Of a stretch of 13,121 nt of DNA, positions 1 through 6,789 are shown one piece after another. The stretch is from Oscillospiraceae bacterium. Lineage in GTDB: Bacteria; Bacillota; Clostridia; Oscillospirales; Acutalibacteraceae. The stretch lies in NCBI GenBank assembly GCA_029013165.1, contig JAQXMV010000169.1, forward strand, positions 1 to 13,121. Direction: 5' to 3'. The notes below the pieces were generated by a model. It made no database searches. It saw only the letters and a program-made list of their open reading frames with translations, and was not told the origin of the DNA. Both the position numbers and the translations under genes were made by a program. How positions within the stretch are numbered: position 1 is the first letter of the stretch; each line of letters starts with the position of its first letter.

Positions 1-1
1 C

Positions 2-2086
2 TTCGGCAATCTCTATCTGAATTTCGGTCAAAAGGGCGCCCATGACAAATACACCAGAGATCTTGAGCTTGACTCGGCTTCTTCTATGGTCAGCTATGTC
101 ATCGGCAAAACCACCTATGTCCGTCACTATTTCATCAGCTATCCCGACAATGTCTTTGTGGGCAGAATTCTGGCCGAGGGCGAGGACGCCACGCTGGATC
201 TGGACACCTACTTTGTCTCCGACCAGAAAGGCGAAAGCAAGGCTCAGGGCAACACCATCACCGTCTGCGGCCATGTCATGGCCAATGTCGGCACGGCGTC
301 CGAAGCCGGTGCCGACCAAAACTCCATGAAATACGGCGGCGTGTTCCGCCTGATCCCCACCGAGGGTACGGCGACGGCAACGGAGGACGGACACATCAAG
401 ATCAAAAAAGCCAAGAGTGTTCTCATCATCGCTTCCCTTGCAACGGACTATATCAACGACTATCCTCATTATTTCAGCGGCGAGGATCCGCTGGCCAAAG
501 CCATGGAGACTGTGGATAAGGCCGCGGAAAAATCCTTTGGCGAGCTTTACAGAACCCACCTTGCCGACTATAAGGCTCTTTATGACCGGGTTAAATTTAC
601 CCTGGGCGAGGAGGAAATTGTTCACACCACGGATTTCATGCTCCGGCGCTTTGAAAAGAAAGGGGAAAACAAGAGAAACCTGATCACGCTTTTGTTCCAG
701 TATGCGCGCTATCTGCTCATCGCCAGCTCGAGAGAGGGCTCTCTGCCGGCCAATCTGCAGGGAATATGGAACGCGAAAAACGATCCGCCCTGGAGCAGTG
801 ACTATCATTTCAATGTCAATGTTCAGATGAACTACTGGGGCGCCTATGTTGCCGGTCTTGCGGAGACAGCTCTGCCCTATATTGACTTTGTCAACTCCCT
901 GAGAAAACCGGGCCGTGTGGTGGCCAACAGAACCATGGGTATCGGCCAGGACAGACCCGACGGAGAAGCGGACTATGAAAAGCCCACCGGCTGGGTCATT
1001 CACACCATGGTCAACCCCTTGGGCTTCGTCGGCCCCGGCAGCAGCTGGCGATGGGGCTGGTCCCCCGCCAACGGCGCATGGGCACTGCAGAATATGTTCG
1101 ACTATTATCTTTTCACCGGCGACACCGAAAAGCTCAGCCGTGACATCTATCCTGCTATGGCGGAAGCGGCAAGAATGTGGACGCAGCTTCTCATCGAGGA
1201 TAAAAAGACCGGACGGCTGGTCTGCTCACCGGGCTTCTCTCCGGAGCACGGCCCCGTCGCCGCCGGCAACACCTATGATCAGTGCATCATCTATAATCTC
1301 TATGAAGACACCATAGCCGCCGCCAAGGCCCTGAAAGAGGCAGGCTATGAAGTTGACGATGAACTGGACAAAAAGCTGAAAGAACAAATTCTTCTGCTGA
1401 AGCCTCTGCATGTGGGCAAATGGGGTCAGCTCAAGGAATGGTACCATGAGGACAGCTTTTTCAGGCGCGGCTTTTTCGGCAAGGGCGTCGAGAAAAAGCA
1501 CCGACACATTTCTCATCTGCTTGCCCTTTATCCTTTCCGTCAGATCAAGCCCGAAGATGAAGCACTCTCGAAAGCGGCACTGGTAACCCTTGAGGACAGA
1601 GGCTACAAGAGTACCGGTTGGGGTCTGGCCATCCGACTGCTGAGCTACGCCAGACTGCAGGAGGGCGATCGCTGTGACAAAATCATAGAAAACATCATCA
1701 AAACGGCGATCCTTAAGAACCTTTTCGGCACCCATCCGCCTTTCCAGATCGACGGAAACTTCGGCCTGATGGCCGGTATATGCGAAATGCTCCTGCAAAG
1801 TCATGCCGGCTATATCCATATTCTTCCTGCCCTGCCCTCATCATGGTTTGAGGGAGAGATCGACGGCATTCGTGCTCGCGGCAATTTTGAAGTCAGCATC
1901 GTCTGGAAAGACAGAAAGCTCAAAAGCGGCACGGTCAAGTCCCATCTCGGCGGAGAGTGCGCCATGAAATATGACGGCAAAATTATTCTCGTCACGGACG
2001 AAGAGGGCAACGAGGTCAAAACCGAATTCCAGGACGGTATCACCCGTTTCATGGCTGAAAAAGGCAAGACCTACAAATTCTCATAA
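2..2086 (+). CDS. Glycoside hydrolase family 95 protein (alpha-L-fucosidase type), 5' truncated
   Basis: Probable inverting exo-glycosidase that removes terminal alpha-L-fucose (some family members take alpha-L-galactose) from plant or host glycans. The reading frame is already open at base 2, with family-like residues upstream of the first Met at 86, so the gene starts outside the window; 694 residues are visible and roughly 50-100 are probably missing. Family landmarks (visible-fragment numbering): NLQGIWN, then NVNVQMNYW with Asn271 and Asn273, SPEHGP with Glu415, HRHISHLLALYP, and IDGNFG with Asp584. These line up, at a nearly constant offset, with the Asn421/Asn423/Glu566/Asp766 active-site set described for Bifidobacterium bifidum AfcA (recalled, not aligned by software). 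A C-terminal beta domain follows ILPALPSSW. Because the N-terminus is missing, secretion cannot be judged. Substrate is inferred from family only. Confidence 0.93.
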   Translation, partial: FGNLYLNFGQKGAHDKYTRDLELDSASSMVSYVIGKTTYVRHYFISYPDNVFVGRILAEGEDATLDLDTYFVSDQKGESKAQGNTITVCGHVMANVGTASEAGADQNSMKYGGVFRLIPTEGTATATEDGHIKIKKAKSVLIIASLATDYINDYPHYFSGEDPLAKAMETVDKAAEKSFGELYRTHLADYKALYDRVKFTLGEEEIVHTTDFMLRRFEKKGENKRNLITLLFQYARYLLIASSREGSLPANLQGIWNAKNDPPWSSDYHFNVNVQMNYWGAYVAGLAETALPYIDFVNSLRKPGRVVANRTMGIGQDRPDGEADYEKPTGWVIHTMVNPLGFVGPGSSWRWGWSPANGAWALQNMFDYYLFTGDTEKLSRDIYPAMAEAARMWTQLLIEDKKTGRLVCSPGFSPEHGPVAAGNTYDQCIIYNLYEDTIAAAKALKEAGYEVDDELDKKLKEQILLLKPLHVGKWGQLKEWYHEDSFFRRGFFGKGVEKKHRHISHLLALYPFRQIKPEDEALSKAALVTLEDRGYKSTGWGLAIRLLSYARLQEGDRCDKIIENIIKTAILKNLFGTHPPFQIDGNFGLMAGICEMLLQSHAGYIHILPALPSSWFEGEIDGIRARGNFEVSIVWKDRKLKSGTVKSHLGGECAMKYDGKIILVTDEEGNEVKTEFQDGITRFMAEKGKTYKFS

Positions 2087-2096
2087 AACGAAAATT

Positions 2097-2121
2097 CCCG
2101 CGCAGGCTTTCTCTGCGCGGG
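2097..2121. terminator. Bidirectional terminator between the GH95 gene and pdaA
   Basis: A perfect 9-bp stem, CCCGCGCAG (2097-2105) with CTGCGCGGG (2113-2121), closes a 7-nt loop. It begins 10 nt after the GH95 stop. On the plus strand it is followed by ATCTTTATTATTT and on the minus strand by AATTTTCGTTTTAT, so it can end both convergent units. It lies only 7 nt past the end of the pdaA gene. Confidence 0.85.
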
Positions 2122-2128
2122 ATCTTTA

Positions 2129-3121
2129 TTATTTCACAGCGGGATATTCACTCAGAGATCGGAACTCATAGCCCTCAGCTCGTGCTTTATCAATGATTTC
2201 GCCGAGAGCCGCCGCATTATCACGGCTGACGCTGTGGAGCAATATTATCGCTCCGTCATGAAGTCGTGACATAACCTTTTCTATGGCATAGTCCTTGCCG
2301 CGAACCTTGTCGACATTCCAGTCGTCATAGGCCACCGACCAGAACACGCTCATATAGCCCAGAGACTGCACCGCGTCCAGCGCGCTTTCACTGTACTCAC
2401 CGGCGGGGAAGCGGAAATATCTGGCGGCATAGCCGAAGTGTTCCCGGAGATAATTCTCGGTTTTCTCGATCTCCTGCGCCATTTTCTCACGGCTGATGGA
2501 CGGGAACGAGGGATGGGTTGCCGAATGATTGCCCACAATATGTCCCTCTCTGATCATGCGGGCAATCAGGTTTTCTTCACGCTTGATGTGATCCAGTGTG
2601 CAAAAAAAAGCCGCTTTCACCTGCTTTTCTTTCAGCACATCCAGGATTTTCGAGGTCAGGTTTTCGTATTCATATCCGCAGTCAAAGGTCAGATACAACA
2701 CCTTTCCCTCGCTGACCCTGTCGAGTGTCAGGGCTCCGTATTGATCAAAGGTATCCTGAAAGGTCACCACGGTATGATGGGGCTTTCCGTCGGAAGCCGG
2801 GCCGTGGGAATGAGACACTTTTTTCACCGACAGTCCCCGGGTATTACCGGGATCGCTGACGGTATAGCTCACCGGTTCCAGCGGAGCAAATCCCGAAAGG
2901 CTTTGGGCCTGAGGCTCTCCTGTAACGATCATGGCCGACGGCTTTTCACTGTCCTTTTGCTGAACCTGTGTGGACTGGATAATCTGCGGAGACTGTCTTT
3001 CTGCGGTGCTGCTTCCGATCTGACTGCCGGAGGTGTTTTCCGGCAGGGTTCCCTTTTTGCCGCAGGCGGTCAGGGTCAGGATCATCGCCGCCGACAGCAA
3101 TAGGGCTGTTATTCTTTTCAT
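2129..3121 (-). CDS. pdaA: PdaA-like polysaccharide deacetylase lipoprotein (muramic-delta-lactam pathway of spore cortex)
   Basis: NodB-fold de-N-acetylase of 330 residues. Family knowledge: PdaA removes the N-acetyl group from muramic acid so that muramic-delta-lactam can form in spore cortex. The start is placed at 3121 because MKRITALLLSAAM begins a signal peptide ending in the lipobox LTAC (Cys20) and AGAGGGTG lies 7 nt upstream; a longer frame to 3181 has no such support. Residues 21-135 are a low-complexity, Ser/Gln-rich tether plus a linker. The catalytic domain (about 140-325) shows LTFDCGYE (Asp147), GNHSATHP (His199, His203), RFPAGEYSE (Arg237), FWSVAYDDW and ILLHSVSRDNAAAL (His296). 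The last two blocks are specific to PdaA among NodB proteins. The residue after the catalytic Asp is Cys148, where many relatives have Asp or Asn. It probably sits outside the cell or forespore membrane. It is the second gene after a 60-residue protein, 61 nt away. Confidence 0.88.
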   Translation of the reverse strand: MKRITALLLSAAMILTLTACGKKGTLPENTSGSQIGSSTAERQSPQIIQSTQVQQKDSEKPSAMIVTGEPQAQSLSGFAPLEPVSYTVSDPGNTRGLSVKKVSHSHGPASDGKPHHTVVTFQDTFDQYGALTLDRVSEGKVLYLTFDCGYEYENLTSKILDVLKEKQVKAAFFCTLDHIKREENLIARMIREGHIVGNHSATHPSFPSISREKMAQEIEKTENYLREHFGYAARYFRFPAGEYSESALDAVQSLGYMSVFWSVAYDDWNVDKVRGKDYAIEKVMSRLHDGAIILLHSVSRDNAAALGEIIDKARAEGYEFRSLSEYPAVK

Positions 3122-3182
3122 GATAATCACCCTCTTTATCCTATGTAATCGGCAGGCTTTTGCCCACCGAAGTATCATCAAT

Positions 3183-3365
3183 TTACTTGAACATATATTT
3201 GACGTCGCCCATGAGGCTTTCTATGCTCTTCATTGCCTTGCCGGCGGTTTTCTTTGCCCTTCGCTTCATGGATGAACCCGCCATTGCGCCTTTGATATAA
3301 GCGGAAGCTCCGCCCACAGCCATGCCTATTCCGACGCCAGTCATAATGCTCTTCATGGTGTTCAT
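3183..3365 (-). CDS. Small glycine-rich protein with basic tail, unknown function
   Basis: 60 residues, not assigned to a named family. Residues 8-30 (TGVGIGMAVGGASAY and on) form a glycine-zipper-like hydrophobic stretch that could insert in a membrane. Residues 31-60 are strongly basic and probably amphipathic (MKRRAKKTAGKAMKSIESL). The start at 3365 is supported by GGGAG placed 9 nt upstream; Met4 at 3356 is a weaker alternative. The layout resembles small YtxH-like envelope proteins of Firmicutes, but this is only a general likeness. It lies upstream of the pdaA-like gene on the same strand, and no terminator was seen in the 61-nt gap, so the two are probably cotranscribed. A role in the spore or cell envelope is conceivable from context alone. 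Confidence 0.72.
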   Translation of the reverse strand: MNTMKSIMTGVGIGMAVGGASAYIKGAMAGSSMKRRAKKTAGKAMKSIESLMGDVKYMFK

Positions 3366-3391
3366 GATACACTACTCCCATAAAAAAATGT

Positions 3392-3405
3392 TCCTTTGCA
3401 AAGGA
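3392..3405. promoter_or_regulatory. 14-bp perfect palindrome upstream of the 60-residue protein gene
   Basis: TCCTTTGCAAAGGA reads identically on both strands and lies 26 nt upstream of the minus-strand start at 3365, in the divergent spacer shared with trmL. It could be an operator for a dimeric regulator. As RNA on the minus strand it could form only a 5-bp stem with a UGCA loop followed by ACAUUUUUUU, a poor terminator. The role is inferred. Confidence 0.4.
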
Positions 3406-3474
3406 CAGTAATATTTTTAATCTTTGGCGGCGGCTCTATGCCAGTAAAAAAGTGGCAGATATTTTGCCCAAAAT

Positions 3475-3503
3475 TTGCATTTGCGCACCGCAGATGATAT
3501 AAT
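3475..3503 (+). promoter_or_regulatory. Sigma-A type promoter of trmL
   Basis: TTGCAT (3475-3480) and a perfect TATAAT (3498-3503) are separated by exactly 17 nt and lie 39 nt upstream of the trmL ATG. This is the best vegetative promoter match in the divergent spacer. Confidence 0.78.
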
Positions 3504-3542
3504 AATTCTCAGTCACTTTTTCAGCAAAAAGGAAGAGAAATT

Positions 3543-4043
3543 ATGTCCCGAATCAATATTGTACTCGTTGAACCGCAAATACCACAGAACACCGGCAACA
3601 TTGCCCGCACCTGCGCCGCCACCGGCGCGGCGCTGCACATCGTCAAGCCCATGGGCTTCACCGTCGACGACAAAAAGCTCAAGCGCGCCGGCCTCGACTA
3701 CTGGCATTTGCTCGACATCACCTATTATGACGGCCTGCAGGATTTTTTTGAAAAAAACAAAGGCGGAAGCTATTATTATTTCTCCACCAAGGCGAAGAAT
3801 GTTTTTTCCGATGTGACCTATGGGGAAAACCCCTATATTTTCTTCGGCAGAGAGGACGCAGGCCTCCCGGAAGAGCTGCTTCACGACAACCCTGCAAGCT
3901 GTGTACGTCTGCCCATGAGAAGTCCTGCCCGCAGTCTGAATCTTTCCAACACCGTGGCCGTAGCCGTCTATGAGATCCTGCGTCAGCAGGGATATCCGGG
4001 ACTGCTTTGCGAGGGAAAGCTCACGAAATACGACTGGGAGTGA
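3543..4043 (+). CDS. trmL: tRNA (cytidine(34)-2'-O)-methyltransferase TrmL
   Basis: SPOUT-class methyltransferase that uses S-adenosylmethionine to 2'-O-methylate the wobble nucleotide (C34 or cmnm5U34) of tRNA-Leu isoacceptors; cytosolic dimer. The 166 residues match the usual compact TrmL/YibK length. Visible blocks are VEPQIPQNTGNIARTCAATG near the N-terminus (residues 7-26), KPMGF, RAGLDYW, FFGREDAGLP and the knotted C-terminal cofactor segment RSLNLSNTVAVAVYE. The start is supported by AAGGAAGAG upstream and by the family-typical start INIVLVEP. It is the first gene of a short unit; no terminator is visible before the next gene. Confidence 0.95.
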   Translation: MSRINIVLVEPQIPQNTGNIARTCAATGAALHIVKPMGFTVDDKKLKRAGLDYWHLLDITYYDGLQDFFEKNKGGSYYYFSTKAKNVFSDVTYGENPYIFFGREDAGLPEELLHDNPASCVRLPMRSPARSLNLSNTVAVAVYEILRQQGYPGLLCEGKLTKYDWE

Positions 4044-4061
4044 GGGGCACAAGAAAGCCTA

Positions 4062-4090
4062 TTGATTATTCCGAGATATTATGGTATCAT
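4062..4090 (+). promoter_or_regulatory. Promoter candidate for the four-helix membrane protein gene
   Basis: TTGATT (4062-4067), a 17-nt spacer and TATCAT (4085-4090) lie 32 nt upstream of the ATG at 4123. This suggests that the membrane protein gene has its own promoter in addition to read-through from trmL. Confidence 0.55.
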
Positions 4091-4122
4091 ACTATCATTA
4101 TCACCTGAAAGGGAGACAAACC

Positions 4123-4590
4123 ATGAATAAAAATTTCACCCGTGAAGATACTATAAAAAAACTGGAAACCAATGTGAAATCGGCCGTTAGCTGCTTTGCG
4201 CTGGTAGGCATACTCGGTATTGTTTTTATCATTCGATATTTTATCAAAGGCGATTTAGATTTCTATTTCAGCCTATCTTTCACAGAGACCATGCTGTGGC
4301 TGAAAGATGATCTGATTCCCGGCACTATTGCCTATATCTTGTTAGGTGTTTTTCTCGTTCTCTATATTATTTTTGCCGCCCTGTCAGCCAAAAAACCGCA
4401 GTTTCTGAAAGGCTGTCTTGCCGTTTATCTGTTTGACTCTCTTTCGCTGATTGTCTCCATGCTGGTTTTGCAAGTCCGTCCGATTCCCTCCGACACCTAT
4501 ATTGATGTGATCATTCACGGTTTTGCTTTGGTATTCCTGATCGTGGGTATTATTTCCGAGAAAAAGCTGCGTGAAATGAAAGCAGAATGA
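4123..4590 (+). CDS. Four-helix integral membrane protein, unknown function
   Basis: 155 residues; family not recognised. The start at 4123 (MNKNFTRED) is chosen over an in-frame ATG at 4081 because AAAGGGAG sits 8 nt upstream and the extra upstream residues lie over the predicted promoter. Four hydrophobic stretches are seen: about residues 16-39 (SCFALVGILGIVFIIRYF), 62-88 (GTIAYILLGVFLVLYIIF), 94-116 (LAVYLFDSLSLIVSMLVL) and 128-145 (IIHGFALVFLIVGIIS). The N-terminus is charged and the C-terminal tail is short and charged (EKKLREMKAE). No catalytic motif is apparent. The DNA is more AT-rich than its neighbours, as is common for membrane genes. It ends at a strong shared terminator. Confidence 0.8.
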   Translation: MNKNFTREDTIKKLETNVKSAVSCFALVGILGIVFIIRYFIKGDLDFYFSLSFTETMLWLKDDLIPGTIAYILLGVFLVLYIIFAALSAKKPQFLKGCLAVYLFDSLSLIVSMLVLQVRPIPSDTYIDVIIHGFALVFLIVGIISEKKLREMKAE

Positions 4591-4612
4591 AACGGATAAC
4601 TGAAAAGAAAAC

Positions 4613-4639
4613 TGCCGCCGGAAGAGAATTCCGGCGGCA
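4613..4639. terminator. Bidirectional terminator between the membrane protein gene and tsaD
   Basis: An 11-bp perfect stem, TGCCGCCGGAA (4613-4623) with TTCCGGCGGCA (4629-4639), has a GAGAA loop. The plus strand continues with A and seven T; the minus strand continues AGTTTTCTTTTC. It lies 22 nt after the membrane protein stop and 16 nt past the end of tsaD, serving both convergent units. Confidence 0.92.
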
Positions 4640-4655
4640 ATTTTTTTGCTCGCAA

Positions 4656-5672
4656 TTACTTTATAATATTGTCGATATCCATACCGGCATAGGCGTTGAG
4701 CTCCGGACCGGCTATATTGCCGCTGAGATACTCATAATAGCCCTGGGCACCCACCATAGCCGCGTTGTCACCGCACAGAGACAGCTCCGGCAAAAACAGT
4801 CTGATATTTTTTCGGCGGCACATTTTTTCCACCATATCTCGGAGCACGGAATTGGCCGACACACCCCCGGCAAGAACCAGCGTGCCATAACCGAACTCGT
4901 CAATCGCCTTTTCCACCTTGCCGCACAAAACCGAGGCAACGGCATGCATGAAAGAGGCACCGAGATCTTCCGCGGAGATCTCCTCCCCCTTTTGCGAAGC
5001 GTTGTGAATGATATTGATGACGCTGGTCTTGAGACCCGAAAAGCTGAAATCATAGGGACAGCCCTCAACTCTCGGCGTAGGGAAATGATAAGCCGAGGGA
5101 TTGCCCTTTCCGGCCAGTTTATCCAGATTCAGTCCGCCGGGATAGGGTATCCCCATGGTCCGCGCCGCCTTGTCAAGGGCTTCGCCGGCGGCGTCGTCCC
5201 GTGTCCTGCCCACAATATGAAAATCCGTATAATCCCTGACCTCGACCATCATGGTGTTTCCGCCGCTGACAACCAGGCAAAAAAAGGGCGGCTTCAGCTC
5301 CTGATGAGTCAGATAATTGGCGGCAATATGAGAGCGCAGATGATGAACCGGCACCAGCGGCTTTCCGGCTGCGAAGGCCAACGCCTTGGCATAGTTGACA
5401 CCCACCAGTAGCGCACCGATGAGCCCCGGCGCATAAGTAACGGCCACAGCCTCGATGTCACTGAGACGGCACCCGGCTTTTTCCAGCGCCTCACGGACCA
5501 CCTGACAGATGGCTTCCGCGTGTCTTCGTGATGCGATTTCCGGCGCCACGCCGCCGTAAATTTTATGCTCCGCCACCTGTGACGCCACAATGCTAGAGAG
5601 CACCTTTCTTCCGTCCTCCACCACGGCGGCGGCCGTCTCATCGCAGGAGGATTCAATTGCCAAAATTTTCAT
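4656..5672 (-). CDS. tsaD: tRNA N6-adenosine threonylcarbamoyltransferase TsaD
   Basis: Transfers the threonylcarbamoyl group from threonylcarbamoyl-AMP to A37 of ANN-decoding tRNAs (t6A), together with TsaB and TsaE, which are not in the window. Cytosolic ASKHA-fold metalloenzyme. Length (338) is typical. It opens with MKILAIESSCDETAAAVV, and has the conserved ASRRHAE, APGLIGALLVG, SGGNT (136-140), GEALDKAAR, DFSFSGLKT, AGGVSAN (268-274) and CGDNAAMVG (Asp302) blocks. Metal ligands His111 and His115 are kept in HLRSH, although the two residues near the second His (Arg-Ser) differ from the common Glu-Gly. The start codon directly follows the stop of the upstream fusion gene (no spacer), with GGGGAAG inside the upstream gene as ribosome binding site, so translation is probably coupled. 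Confidence 0.97.
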   Translation of the reverse strand: MKILAIESSCDETAAAVVEDGRKVLSSIVASQVAEHKIYGGVAPEIASRRHAEAICQVVREALEKAGCRLSDIEAVAVTYAPGLIGALLVGVNYAKALAFAAGKPLVPVHHLRSHIAANYLTHQELKPPFFCLVVSGGNTMMVEVRDYTDFHIVGRTRDDAAGEALDKAARTMGIPYPGGLNLDKLAGKGNPSAYHFPTPRVEGCPYDFSFSGLKTSVINIIHNASQKGEEISAEDLGASFMHAVASVLCGKVEKAIDEFGYGTLVLAGGVSANSVLRDMVEKMCRRKNIRLFLPELSLCGDNAAMVGAQGYYEYLSGNIAGPELNAYAGMDIDNIIK

Positions 5673-6566
5673 TTATTCTTCCCCGGGCTGATCTTCGCCC
5701 GTTCCTTTCTCGTTTTCAAAGATTTTCGTCATAATCAGAGCATTCTCTGTGGGAGCACTGTAAAAATTCTTACGCTCCCCGACTTTTTGATAGCCCCGTT
5801 TCTCATAGAGTGACTGTGCCGGCAGATTGCTGAGTCTGACCTCCAGACTGATAAAAGCACAGCCCTTATCTTGCGCGGAACTCTCGGCTTTCTCCAGGAG
5901 TTTTTGCGCAATTCCCTGCCGCCTGCAGTCCTCTTTTACGGCAAGGTTGGCGATGTAACACTCGTCGGCGGCTATATGCATACCGATATAACCCGCCGTG
6001 ATTCCCGCTTTTTTCGCCACATAAAAGACAGCCGAGGCATTATCCAACTCCGCAGTCAGGGCATCAGCCGACCAGGGCTGAGAAAAACAGGCTTTCTCCA
6101 TTTCGGCGATATCGGCAATATCTGGCTTACCCATGGGCAACACAAGAACACCCGAGAGCTTCTGCACCAGTGCGTCAAGGGCGCGATCCAGGGCGGCGGC
6201 ACATTGCCGATAGACTTCTTCACTGCCGCCGTAAGGATCGGGGATACCTCCGCCAAGGACCAGCAGTCTTTCCCGGGGTACATAGGGCGCAAGACTCACC
6301 GCATGTCCCGGCGTCATGCAGACAAAAAGATCGTATTCGTCAAACATATAAGCGCTGATCCCTGCGGAACGGTGGATACTTAAATCAATTCCGTAGCTTT
6401 CCATGGCAAGGACGGCGCCGTCGCTGGCAGGCTCTCCCGAGAAAGCCCCGAGGCCGCAGCTACGGCAAAGGATATTCAGTTTTTTCTCACGGCACTTCTT
6501 TTCCATCAAGGCCTGCGCCATGGGACTGCGGCAGGTGTTGCCGGTGCATACAAACATTATCTTCAT
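5673..6566 (-). CDS. Fusion: YwlE-like protein-arginine phosphatase + RimI N-acetyltransferase
   Basis: One 297-residue protein with two enzyme domains. Residues 1-138 are a low-molecular-weight phosphatase: P-loop CTGNTCRS (nucleophile Cys7, Arg13) and general acid Asp110 in DPYGGS. Thr11 in the P-loop, where tyrosine phosphatases usually have Ile, is the mark of the Bacillus YwlE phosphoarginine phosphatases; Cys7 and Cys12 are also both present, as in the YwlE redox pair. Residues 143-283 are a GNAT domain of the RimI type: ADIAEMEKACFSQPW, acetyl-CoA loop RRQGIAQKLL (215-224), SLEVRLSN (240-247) and SLYEKRGY. RimI acetylates the N-terminus of ribosomal protein S18. The linker is only about five residues and the RimI part has no own start. 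RBS AAGGA lies upstream of 6566. The gene is first in a unit with tsaD, with no gap. The domains are certain; arginine specificity is inferred. Confidence 0.93.
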   Translation of the reverse strand: MKIMFVCTGNTCRSPMAQALMEKKCREKKLNILCRSCGLGAFSGEPASDGAVLAMESYGIDLSIHRSAGISAYMFDEYDLFVCMTPGHAVSLAPYVPRERLLVLGGGIPDPYGGSEEVYRQCAAALDRALDALVQKLSGVLVLPMGKPDIADIAEMEKACFSQPWSADALTAELDNASAVFYVAKKAGITAGYIGMHIAADECYIANLAVKEDCRRQGIAQKLLEKAESSAQDKGCAFISLEVRLSNLPAQSLYEKRGYQKVGERKNFYSAPTENALIMTKIFENEKGTGEDQPGEE

Positions 6567-6603
6567 TTCAGTTTTCCTTTTTACCGGTTCGTTTTACCCC
6601 TAT

Positions 6604-6632
6604 ATAGTAAATCTTTTTCGACGAAAAGTAAA
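6604..6632 (-). promoter_or_regulatory. Weak promoter candidate of the phosphatase-acetyltransferase/tsaD unit, with palindrome in the spacer
   Basis: On the minus strand TTTACT (6632-6627), 17 nt, TACTAT (6609-6604): each hexamer matches the consensus at 4 of 6 positions. The spacer holds the inverted repeat TTTTCG-A-CGAAAA (6615-6627), a place where a repressor could bind. Both the promoter and the operator reading are tentative. Confidence 0.35.
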
Positions 6633-6751
6633 TGCTTTTGCCCTATTTATTTTTTATTGCCGGATTGCGATAAATTTATGAACAATCAAAGGGAGACGGA
6701 TATTTTGCTTTCATATTTCTCAAATTTAAATATATGCTGAAAAGAATAGGA

Positions 6752-6757
6752 TATAAT
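6752..6757 (+). promoter_or_regulatory. Minus-10 element upstream of the InlB-repeat lipoprotein gene
   Basis: A perfect TATAAT lies 32 nt upstream of the ATG at 6790, in an AT-rich stretch. No good minus-35 hexamer is seen at 16-18 nt, so either the promoter is weak, activator-dependent, or read by another sigma factor. Confidence 0.5.
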
Positions 6758-6789
6758 GTAAATACCAATATTTTCAGGAGGTAACCCTT

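Noticed and set aside
86..88. ATG at 86 as the start of the GH95 gene
   Set aside because: The frame is open back to base 2 and the upstream residues (NLYLNFGQ and on) look like the family, so the true start lies outside the window.
2438..3103. Long plus-strand frame antisense to the pdaA-like gene
   Set aside because: No ribosome binding site or family resemblance; a shadow of a well-supported gene.
3392..3417. Palindrome TCCTTTGCAAAGGA as a terminator
   Set aside because: No gene ends into it on either strand and the possible RNA stem is only 5 bp.
4587..5411. Plus-strand frame antisense to tsaD
   Set aside because: It runs through a strong terminator and has no family signal; shadow of tsaD.
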